Shown: one piece after another, positions 55,601 through 64,000 of the stretch
How the letters are laid out: every line of letters begins with the position of its first letter
Position numbering within the stretch: the stretch's first letter is position 1
NCBI RefSeq assembly: GCF_943734655.1
Contig: NC_071355.1
Span: forward strand, 74,547,449 to 74,611,448
Reading direction: 5' to 3'
DNA length: 64,000 nucleotides
Origin: Sabethes cyaneus
Lineage: Eukaryota > Arthropoda > Insecta > Diptera > Culicidae
Program-made: the position numbers and the translations under genes
The notes under the pieces: generated by a model
The model's database searches: none
Told to the model about the DNA's origin: nothing
What the model saw: only the letters and a program-made list of their open reading frames with translations

Positions 55601-57848
55601 ATTTTCTAACCGATTGGGAACAACTTTCTCCGATGAAGATGAGTTTTTTTGCTTTGATAAAAAACATTGTGACTTTAAAAGTACTTTTCTTGTAAAAGGT
55701 ATGCTCAGAATGCGTCAGTTAGTCAGTTCAGTTAAGTAGTCAGTTCAGTGGGATTGGAATAGTATCCTGAAAAAAATGTCATGGGAACCCGACGAATACC
55801 AAATCTAACCAATACATATCATTACGAGCCATTTATTTTTACATAAAACGACCTTTTTTCATCCCTTGGTTTTTCGAATGAAAACTTTGTCTTCCAATGA
55901 AAAAGTAAAACAAGAAGAAATTCACCGAGAAAAATTAACGATACATGTTAGTAACAACGTTACGGTGACAAGAAATAAAAAGTAAAAAGAAATGGAGCAT
56001 ATTTCGACATTACCGGGTGTAATGAGTGTAATAAAAGTACGATTGAAGCCGTTTCGAACAAGGAAGAAACTCTATAGAAGAATTTTTACAATGCTCTCTG
56101 CAATGTGCAGTACGATATTTAACAGCTCGGTCAAAAATGGAGGAGGTTTGTGATGAAAATTTTATGATAGGATTTTATTTTTCATTTCTGACTTGTTGGC
56201 GCAAAAGTCGCTAGAATTTAACTTAAAACGTTCAGTTGTTCAAAATAAAAACTGCTCAATTTTCTAGAAATGATACAGTTTCACAAGGGTACTCACGTAA
56301 CAACGTGGTCAATTAAAATTTTCCCCGTCTCAGTCGAACGCAATTGCCCCAGAAAATAAAAACGAGCGTATACCTATTTACGTGGCGATTGAGCGACCTC
56401 TTCAATAGCAAATGCGCAATTGGATTGTGTGACTACCAGAAGCGGTACAGCTCGGCGTCGGAACTCGAAAGGCCCGTGCAAACCGAAGTTCTATACTCGC
56501 ACTACTATCTTGCCATCTCGTCTATCCAGTGCAGTTTGCAGTTTATCCGCTCGCAAAGCAAAGGGGTAAAGTTGTAACCATAAACAACCCATAAAAGTGT
56601 CACCCTGATCCACTGCTGCACGATTCGCTGTTTGGAAAACGGTGAATCTGTAACAGAAACGCTTTTTCGCTGCCATGGTTGCCCGGCGTGAAACTGGAAA
56701 CGCGCGAACGCCCCGCCACGCTGCGCTGAGTCATCGGGTGCTTAACGCTGGTGGATGCGCAGCGCACTCTGATGATCGATGGTTTCATCAGAACGCCGTC
56801 AATTGATCGTGCAAGTACCAAGTACTCACCACCGACCGTATACTTTACGTACATATATGGTTGTAAAGTTTTAGTTTGGTACCTGCAGAGATTTAGTGCA
56901 GTCGTTTTTTTTTGAGATTTCATAACACACGTTTTAGTCGGAACGCAGCTGGTTATTTGAAAATGTCGGTTGATGGATTCTTACCAAGATGGAAACCTAT
57001 TTTGCGACCGTGACTGTAATCGCATGTTAGTAAAGGATGAAATTCGAAATTGCTCTACATTTTGTTATTGAACGAGCCAAGAAGCGCTTATTTCTCAACC
57101 AACTATTTAAATTATTTCCGTTTAATTAAGCATACAATTTAAAAATGATCTTCACGATATGTATTCTGGACATACCTGTCAAAGTGACCAACTTACTGCA
57201 CTGCTTCACAACTAGGTCACAGTCCATTCGGATGAGGGTTCATTGTGTTTTCGCATGTTTTGACTTTTGGAATGCGGTGAAAGGTGAACAAGTCCCATAT
57301 ACTGTTGCCCCGGTACAAATGATGATTTGCAAACACAGAAAGCAAAATTTCAACCTGCGGTTTTGATCCAACACTCCGGGAGAATTCGACTAACTATTGT
57401 TGACCGGTAGAAACTCCCGGCTAAAGAAACTCTAACCCACATACGTTTGGGAGGGAAAAGATCGTTCCATTAATGCGCGCAAAAAAAACTCCACATGCAA
57501 TCGTACCATCCTTGTTTCGCACGTTTTGCGACTTTACGATGATGGCCGACCTGCAGGCCTGCCCTGCCTGCCATTTAACAAGAGGCTGTAAATTCGATCA
57601 CGAAAGTAGCAAACCAAAAATGGTCACGGATATATGAAAGAACCAGTTTCGTACCTGCAGCTGGAAAGTAAAACTCTCGAGCGCTTACAGACAGCGTAAC
57701 TGTTCAGAAAGTGCCAGCAAAAACCCAGCACATAAAAAATGTTCCATTCATTCCTTTTGAGCAAAAATTTGCGAAATTTCACTGAAGAGCTAAGAGTATA
57801 AAATCACAATAAGCATTTATCGTCGGACTAAGTTGATTTGTTTACATC
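55601..57848. other. intron sequence with GC-rich island
   Basis: 56280-56900 is GC-richer and looks single-copy. Frames there (for example 56344-56577 and 56600-56923, minus) show no domain. The rest is AT-rich without recognised features. Confidence 0.35.
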
Positions 57849-58010
57849 ATGCCGTCAAGCACAAAACAAGCACGTCGTGGATCGATTCGCAATGAAATTC
57901 CTGGAAACGCTTTGAAAATCCTGGAACGATTTGGAGAACGTCTGATCATCGACAGCAAGCCCGGCATTGTCAGAAAGGCAATAGGTTTTATTTTCGTATG
58001 AAAGTCGAAA
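57849..58010 (+). pseudogene. DD37-type transposase N-terminal fragment
   Basis: A plus-strand frame beginning with ATG at 57849 reads MPSSTKQARRGSIRNEIPG and then ILERFGERLIIDSKPGIVRK. The second part resembles the RFxERLTTDRKPGSGRK segment after the first helix-turn-helix of mosquito DD37 transposases. The frame ends after about 50 codons and no catalytic domain follows. Assignment is by the short motif only. Confidence 0.5.
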
Positions 58011-58077
58011 GTTTCATCAAAAAATGGAGGAAAGTGGCTGGAATTTCGGAATTTTAAAGAAAAGATTATTTCGATCT

Positions 58078-58365
58078 TTAAACTGCAAAAATGTCAGATG
58101 AATTGCTGACTTTTAAGAACAGTTTCCAGTCGACGGCGAATGCAAGTCGAGAATCTTGAAGTACTATGTTTACGTCGTTGAAATAAATAAGAAAACTCCA
58201 CGGTCCAAAATGGTTACCTTGTGGTTTTCTGGCAAAAGCAGTTAAAGCCAGCGAAAGGAGCACGTCAATAGTTAAAAACATTAACGAGATGATTCGACAG
58301 ATACGAGTTAAACCACTGGATTGGAACAGCGGCCCTCCAGTGACGATTTTGTCCATTTTATGCAC
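58078..58365 (-). pseudogene. LINE reverse transcriptase fragment
   Basis: The minus strand reads a PQGNHFGPWSFLIYFNDVN block (from PQGSxLGPLLFLIYINDV) and then LAFAVDWKLFLKVSNSSD. The catalytic ADD is changed to AVD in this block. It is a non-LTR RT piece of the jockey/I type, in the opposite orientation to the transposase fragment just before it. Confidence 0.75.
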
Positions 58366-58949
58366 GAAGAAATTGGTACGATCTCAACAAGCTCGGAGTG
58401 CTTCGATACTGCACATAAGGTAGAGATCTGTATTTGCATTTGTATTTATATTATTGGTTGATTCATCCGACTTTGACATTATTTAGAAACTCACGTCTGC
58501 TGTTCTGTTCTAGTTCAGAAGTAAAACTGATATTATTATTGGATACTACGTGATGATATCTAACAAAAATGTTCCTCTTGTTTCAAAATACTTGAAATTT
58601 CTTCCAAATACCGCCAGAAGGTATGATTAGGTATTCTTTTAACACTAGATATACCAGACCAGTCATTTTGACTGGTCGTGCAATTTCAATTTGAAATTTC
58701 TACAACATCTAACATTTGATTTTAGAAACGATGTTATGTCTTTTATAGCTATTAGTAGAGAATACATTTTATGAACTTAATGTTACTTTATATATATTAG
58801 TAACAAATATAATTTTTGTTTTTGCCATTTATAACAGCACCAGTCAAAATGACTGGTGCAGGATTTTAAGAAGAAATGTAGCATTTCGGGAGAACGGTGA
58901 GTCCGAAGCATGAAATTATTCAGTGAAATGCCGTTCCTAATGGTTCTTG

Positions 58950-60142
58950 GATATTTTTGTAGAGTTTTGTCGAGAGTCGGTCCTTTTCGGCGGTTCTATT
59001 CTTCAGCTGACCGATTTCTCACCGGATCTCTTTGAGATCGGAAGTCGAAACGCCCTTAGGCTCTCATACGTTGACTTTTGCTCCATTTCCTTCTGCTATA
59101 TCAGCAATTGAGATCCCTATCAAAGAACTGCTTCCACTCACCAACCACCAACGAGCGCATGTTTGTGGCCAGGTTTCCCTGCTCGTTCCTACACATATCA
59201 GGCCTCGGTGTGTATCCTTTACGAGATCGGTTCACCTTCTCATAGAACTTGCGCATTTCACTAGCCTGAAATAGTGGTCCTAGCTCTCCTTCTGGCGTTT
59301 TGCGGCCTCACTGATGGCCGAACGTATCCTGCTGCATTTATCTTCGAGGGTCGAAGCACCTGGCCACAGAGGAAGGCGCATAGTATGCGCATCACATTCC
59401 GGGTTGTCTAATTATCGATTGTTTAACCGAGGGTGGCTTTGTCGTGAGGTTTATACCGTCGATAATTTTGAGTGCACGTGTACTGCTACTAGGTAATGAT
59501 CTGAGTCGATATCCGTACGCCGTAGGGAGCGTACGCTGGTGATGTTCGAGAAAACCCGACCTTCGATGAAAATATGGTCGATTAGGTTCAATGTTAGTTG
59601 GTCAGGTGATCTCCTGGTGGTTTTGTAGATCTATGTGGGGAAAGAATGTGTTTCTGATCCCCAGGCCTCGGGAAGCTGCAAAGTTGATGCATCGCTGGCC
59701 GTTATCACTATACATTGCTTCCCTGTCGATCTGATCGTACATGTCCCCAATGACAATGATATCCCGTGGCGAGCACTCGAGAAGCTATCGTATGTTGCCT
59801 CCGAACGCTTTTTTCTCGTTTTCGGGTCTACCTTCGAGTGGCCAGTGCACGTTTATGATGGTGTAGTTGAAGAAGCGGCCTGTTATCCTCAACACACATA
59901 TCCTCTCCCGCTCCTGCATTCTGCCCATCACTACGAAGCCCGTTCCCAGCTTGATGGTTGCTCCACCGTTCTGGCAAAATTGGGCCTTGCCGCCACGGAT
60001 CCCCCAAACCTTCCCGCCTTTGCGACAGATCTCCTGTAGTGCCACAATGTCGAACTTTTGCGGTTCTAACTGAACGAGCAACATTCTGTCGCCATCCACG
60101 AAATTTGGTTTTACAGTTCGAGGTAGGAAGCATCCATTCCAA
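58950..60142 (-). pseudogene. RTE-type LINE relic: endonuclease domain and linker
   Basis: From 60099 down the minus strand reads the apurinic-like endonuclease. It has FDIVALQEI with the catalytic Glu, then GGxAQFxQNGGATIKLGTGFVV, RFFNYTIINVHWPLEGRPE and a frame-shifted IVIGDM near 59750. NLIDHIFIEGRVFSNITSVR follows, and TDIDSDHYLVAVHV with the catalytic SDH lies at about 59500-59460. After that comes the RTE linker with a RPDMCRNEQGNLAT motif (about 59200-59150). It stops before the reverse transcriptase. Frameshifts and stops are present. The 5' region runs on to about 60600. Confidence 0.88.
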
Positions 60143-60600
60143 ATCCTTGTTTCATCGCCTGTCCATGCTAAATGTTTCGAGTTGAATTTTCTTGATTTTT
60201 CGTAATATTTTAGATATAAAAAGCTTGCCTTACTAGGGCTATGCTGCCGAGTCTCATGATGGGGTTGCCATCGTATAGTGCCAAGACAAGACAGTGCCTC
60301 CTTGCTTGTCGGTATACGACCTTAGTTACCACCAGGGTTGGTTACCACATCTCCGCTAAGATTGCTCGTATGCCGGCTGGTAGGGTAATCAACCTATTTT
60401 GGACCCCATCTGTAGCTGTACATAATTTGGACACTTACAGCAAAATCAAATGAAAGTGTCCAAATTATATACAGCTGCAGATGAGGTCCAAAACAGGCTG
60501 GTTACCCTACCACGAGGAGGTGAAGATAGAAGTTGCTGGATAAGAGGCTAAGGACCACTATAGGGTCTGTGTTGCACATTATTCAGTCGTTCACCAACCG
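60143..60600 (-). repeat. RTE 5' region (interrupted by a MITE)
   Basis: Non-coding sequence upstream of the endonuclease on the minus strand. Its outer part (60510-60590, with CCACGAGGAGGTGAAGATAG and GATAAGAGGCT) matches 45150-45235. A TA MITE interrupts it at 60383-60507. Confidence 0.6.
60383..60507. mobile_element. 125-bp TA-flanked foldback MITE
   Basis: TA lies on both sides (60381-60382 and 60508-60509). The arms are GGGTAATCAACCTATTTTGG on the left and, inverted, GGGTAACCAGCCTGTTTTGG on the right, and they stay paired through ATAATTTGGACACTT, leaving a loop of only a few bases. It is inserted in the RTE 5' region. Confidence 0.85.
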
Positions 60601-60689
60601 TTTCTTATCCACCAGTCATTTTGACTGGTTTTGGTATAAATAGGTATATTTAAAATGCTGGTATATCTAGTGTTAATATGCGTTTTAAT

Positions 60690-61165
60690 ATCTTTGTAAT
60701 AGTAAGCGCGTATATAAAGCCTTGTTGAACAAACGAAACATAAAGGGTGTTACGATCAAAATTTCATCAAACAAGGATGCGTGTATAACCACCATTGAAC
60801 GCCAGCTAGCCGTAAATTCAACAGTTGCCAAAAGTTTTTGGATCCTCAAAGTTTTTTTTAGATCAAAAAAGCATGCAACAATCATCTTGCTTCCGGAAAG
60901 ATAACATATCTTTTTCCAGATTTTTTTTTCATATCTATGTAAAATTTCTGGTTGATGGTCCCGGTTTCAATGAAAATGTCGCTATTCAAACCATATGTGC
61001 AGATAGCCTATCAAACGGATATTTCTTAACGAACTTCGACAGTTTCATATGCTTGAAAATGTCTGCGACTTCTTTTTTTTCGATTCCCGCATAAAACTTT
61101 CATGCAGGAGGCTGTTTGAAGTATTCATGTAGGTTTCATCGTTCATTAACATATGCAGTAAAAAA
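60690..61165 (-). pseudogene. DD37-type transposase relic, C-terminal part
   Basis: The minus strand from about 61150 reads a frame-shifted NDETYM (about 61135) with the catalytic Asp, FKQPPAxKFYAG and KKEVADIFKHMKLSKFVKKY. An ETGTI-like degenerate segment follows. The match to the region after the first catalytic Asp of mosquito DD37 transposases is clear from 61140 to 61000 and poor below 60900. The N-terminal part lies at 62811-63075, beyond an inserted element. Confidence 0.65.
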
Positions 61166-61170
61166 TGAAT

Positions 61171-62810
61171 TTTTTTCGGATGGTGATAAAAAAAATAAGA
61201 CAGCTAATTGAGTTTGATAAATTTCCCATGAAAGGTAATTATATTAGCTTACTTGAAAAAAAAAATCTGCGTGTAGGCATGTTTTTGAGTTCTTTCTTCG
61301 TTTTATTTATCAACTAGCTGACCCGACAAACTTCGTAGAATCTTTTCGTAGAAAGTACCATTTCGCAGGAGTGACCCAACTGAAGGAAAGTAATAGAGGT
61401 CAGTAGATTTAGGAAAATAAATAAACCTAGATAGAGGCGATCTCTACGGGGGGCTGTCTCCCCGCAGTGGCCGGCGAATCCGACAGTTGGTCGCCGGCAA
61501 CACTCGCGGCCTGTGGCCGTCTCGCGCTGAATTATCTAATGTTACTATTGATAGTTTTTGGTGGTCTTGTTATTGATTAATGTTTTATAAAAAAGTCTAA
61601 AATTTCTCGAGTTCGAATAGTTTTTGAGCTACGCAAAAATTTCTGTTTTATTTGTATGAGAGTCCTTATCCCCCTACCACAGGGGTAAGGGGTCTCAAAC
61701 CATCATTAAAAAAATTCCTGCCTCCAAACCCCTTACATGCCAAATTTGGTTCCATTTGCTTGATTACTTTTCGAGGTATGAGGAAATTTGTAATTCATTT
61801 GTATAGGAGCCCCCCACCTAAAAAGAAAGAGGGGTCCTAATTCATCATAGAAAAAATTCATGCCTCCAAAAACACCCACATGCCAAATATGGTTCCATTT
61901 GATTAATTAGTTCTCGAGTTATGAGGAAATTTGTATTTCATTTGTATGGGAGCCCCCCCTCCTAAAAAGGTAAGGGGTCCTAATTCATCACAGAAAAAAA
62001 TTTCCATTTTCCATTTGATTAATTAATTTTCGAGTTATGAGGAAATTTGTATTTCATTTATATAGGAGCCCCCCCTCATAAAGTGAGGAGGGGTCTCAAT
62101 TCACCATAGAAAAAATTCTTGTCTCCAAAACATCCACATGTAAAATTTTGTTCCATTTGCTTGATAAATTCTCGAGTTATGCAGAAATTTGTGTTTCATT
62201 TGTATGGGAGCCCCCCCTCTTAGTGAGAGGAGGGGTCTCTAACCATCATAAGAACCTTCCCTGGCCCCAAAAACCCCTATATGCAAATTTTCACGCCGAT
62301 TGGTTCAGTAGTTTTCGATTCTATAAGAAACATAAAACAGACAGAAATCCATTTTTTTAGGCATAGATTTGTATGGGAGCCCCCCCTCTTAGTGGGGGTA
62401 GGGGACTTTTGCCATCGAGAGAACCTTCCGTAGCCCCAAAAACCTCTACATACAAATTTTCACGCCGATCGGTTCAGTAGTTTTCGATTCTATAAGGAAC
62501 ATAAAACAGACAGAAATCCATTTTTTTAGGCATAGATTTGAATGGGAATCCCCCCCTCTTAGTGGGGGGAGGGGACTTTTGTCATCGAGAGAACCTTCCG
62601 TAGCCCCCAAAACCCCTACATGCAAATTTTCACGCCGATCGGTTCAGTAGTTTCCGATTCTAAAAGGAACATAGGGACAGACAGACAGTTTTCGTGACAA
62701 AATTGTCGGAGTAAATTTTTTTTGCAAGTTAGCTAATATAATTACCTTCCATGGGAAATTCATCAAACTCAGTTAGCTGTCTTAGTTTTTTTTATCACCA
62801 TCCGAAAAAA
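61171..62810. mobile_element. 1.64-kb element with about 90-bp inverted ends and tandem interior
   Basis: The left end (61171-61262) and right end (62716-62810) are near-complementary over about 90 bp. The left begins TTTTTTCGGATGGTGATAAA and the right ends with its inverse; both contain AAGACAGCTAA, GAATTTCCCATG-like and GGTAATTATATTAGCT words. Inside, 61310 starts with AGCTGACCCGACAAACTTCG, a phrase common at the start of insect dispersed repeats, and then a tandem array. No transposase is present. The superfamily is unknown and no clear target duplication was found. Confidence 0.75.
61640..62690 (+). repeat. tandem array of about 140-170-bp units
   Basis: About seven units, each carrying GTATGGGAGCCCCCCCTC or a close variant, at about 61655, 61803, 61943, 62063, 62202, 62372 and 62541. 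The first units share CATGCCAAATxTGGTTCCAT and TCGAGTTATGAGGAAATTTG. The later ones share CACGCCGATCGGTTCAGTAG and AACATAAAACAGACAGAAAT. So two unit types lie head to tail in the long-TIR element. Confidence 0.85.
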
Positions 62811-63075
62811 GTCCATATTTTTAATACATACGTTATCACGCAATCAAACTTCGTCTGCGCATTGTCATGTACAGCTTCCGAGTTCTTGTTTCCGACCCCT
62901 CGATCCTGGCTTCCTGGCTGTCAAAAATCATTCCTCAAATACTTCTGTTATGTTGGTGACAGTTGTTTTAGCCACTTTTCACTATATCGCTTGCTCGAAG
63001 TGCGTTTGGGTTTTCACGAGAGCCAAATTTTGATGTTTCTTCTGTTTGGACGCTATTTACCAAGTTACCAGCGTC
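62811..63075 (-). pseudogene. DD37-type transposase relic, N-terminal part
   Basis: The minus strand contains a helix-turn-helix-like region ending in TARKPGSRGRKQE (about 62930-62890), resembling the TTxRKPGSGRK segment of mosquito DD37 transposases, and a TKFDCVI segment (about 62855-62835). It breaks off at the inserted element; the C-terminal part continues at 61165. Confidence 0.55.
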
Positions 63076-63589
63076 CGCTCACTTAGCTCCGGGGTACTGG
63101 CCCTAACAAATCAGTCGTCGAATGTTCGAATCTCGATTGGTCGGTGCTGCTATAGAGCTATTTTGTTAAAAAAAATGTGAAATTTTTTTGCGAATGGAGG
63201 GGAAAGAGTGGAAAGGAAGGGCCCCCCCCCTTTTGTCCTAACTCCTAATCAGCGAGCCACACGCCCTGGCGGGTATAGTGGGTTCAAATCCGATTATAAC
63301 CTCTGACAAGACAAGTTCGATTAAAACTTCTCGGTCGATGGTTTCTACAGTAGATGGAGGAAGAGGCACAATTTGTGTCTAAAAATAACCCAATCAGATA
63401 CGTCGCTACATTAATAAGGGGGATTGCGCAGTCTCCTTTTGTCCAGCGCCTCTATGGTTCAAAGGTACATGGGTGTGTTGAAAAATTCAAAAAAGATTGA
63501 CCCAAATTGTTGAAAATGGTCGGTGAAACAACTGTGCAGAAAATTAGTAGTATTTAAAGTTAAAAGTTCTGGTAGAACAAAGGGATGAA
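63076..63589. other. unassigned sequence, possible SINE traces
   Basis: Two B-box-like words (TGTTCGAATCTCG at about 63122 and GGGTTCAAATCCG at about 63280) suggest tRNA-derived repeat traces, but A boxes at proper distance are not convincing and no tRNA fold closes. There is a run of nine or more C at about 63221. Confidence 0.3.
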
Positions 63590-63830
63590 ATCAAAGATCT
63601 CCACTGTCGACGGTTACCATGGCCTTGGTCTTTACCTGTGACCAGAATAGGTTCTCGTCTACAGCCCGGATATTGTTGGCTAAGTTGGGTTTACCTCCTC
63701 GACACTGTCCTTGCGGATTCCAGTCGAATGCTTTTCTGTAGATCTCGTTAGAGGAGTCGCCTATCTGCACAAAAATGTTTTCACTTCTATACTTTCTTCG
63801 TTGCCCGATTTCGTCGACAACCATGTCAAC
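63590..63830 (-). pseudogene. LINE ORF C-terminal fragment
   Basis: On the minus strand a frame reads SNEIYRKAFDWNPQGQCRGG followed by KPNLANNIRAVDENLFWSQV. This matches the conserved 'ALDWNPQGxRxRGRPxxxW' C-terminal region of RTE-related LINE proteins, with the usual Trp-rich part degraded. No RT domain is attached. Confidence 0.7.
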
Positions 63831-64000
63831 CAAAAATGCGTTCTGGTGCACAATGTGTTACGAATGTGTTTCCATACCAAATACGAATAATTCGAAATAG
63901 CAACTTTTGCGGTTGAAAATAAACCTACGAATGTTTTTAAATGGTATGAATTTTTTAACATCTACGAAAATAGTTTTACGAATATTTTTTCTAAAACAAT

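Larger units (their letters stand above)
58643..60672. mobile_element. TTAA-flanked element split by an RTE insertion
   Basis: TTAA lies at 58639-58642 and 60673-60676. The tips are CACTAGATATACCAG and, from the other end, CACTAGATATACCAGCAT, a perfect 15-bp inverted pair. The palindrome ACCAGTCATTTTGACTGGT occurs just inside the left end (58657), again in inverted form at 58841 and near the right end at about 60612. Nearly all of the middle (about 58950-60600) is RTE sequence, so the original element was only about 350 bp. TTAA target use suggests piggyBac-type mobilisation. Confidence 0.8.

Noticed and set aside
63118..63295. Two B-box-like words as possible tRNA genes or SINEs
   Set aside because: No A box at the right distance and no foldable tRNA.
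1..64000. CRISPR arrays, bacterial operons, phage genes or integrated viral genes
   Set aside because: No regular repeat-spacer array, no ribosome-binding sites before frames, and no translated frame that I recognise as viral. The minisatellites have no unique spacers.

Overview
The window is a stretch of insect, almost certainly mosquito (culicine, most likely Aedes), nuclear DNA. It is AT-rich, intron-like and very dense in transposable elements. The basis is the kind of repeats present: tRNA-derived SINEs of the Feilai type, RTE and jockey-type LINEs, Tc1/mariner transposases of the DD37 type, BEL/Pao, hAT and TTAA- and TA-targeting foldback elements. A single host coding exon matches insect calponin-like Chd64. 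No bacterial, phage or CRISPR feature is present, and the species is not proven.

Host gene: the only convincing host coding sequence is a 54-nt first coding exon at 13034-13087 (+), which ends in a strong GT donor and matches the N terminus of Chd64/transgelin. I do not see exon 2 anywhere downstream, so the rest of the window (about 51 kb) is probably the first intron, filled with mobile DNA. Several more GC-rich, apparently single-copy islands (about 25.7-26.1, 37.96-38.4, 47.2-48.3 and 56.3-56.9 kb) are the best places to look for regulatory DNA.

Layout: 0-5 kb holds unidentified sequence, a BEL/Pao pol remnant and an RTE-like 5' fragment. 5-12 kb holds a TTAA element inside an older repeat, polypyrimidine arrays, and a TA element inside a repeat with a CTAAG tail. 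12.4-13.1 kb is the promoter and first exon. 14-20 kb holds hAT, RTE, SINE and foldback remnants and a 1.7-kb Tigger/pogo-like element. 20-25 kb holds a polypurine array and a jockey-type LINE sitting inside a 12-bp minisatellite. 26-31 kb holds MITEs, SINEs, a hAT element with a perfect 8-bp duplication, and a long polypyrimidine array. 32-35.6 kb holds a TA element, a DD37 transposase relic and two foldback elements. 38.8-46 kb holds a foldback repeat, an RTE relic, two TA elements and a 44-bp direct duplication with a hairpin. 49-54 kb holds 13-bp and other minisatellites, a hAT MITE with a perfect 8-bp duplication and a second jockey-type LINE. 54-64 kb holds several DD37 transposase fragments, RTE fragments, a three-level nested insertion (TA MITE in RTE in TTAA element), and a long-TIR element carrying a tandem array inserted in a transposase relic.

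All recognised transposon genes are broken by stops or frameshifts. I found no new protein-based system. The most interesting pattern is a set of TA-flanked non-autonomous elements, each with its own short motif repeated at and inside its ends, plus the exactly readable nesting order of insertions.
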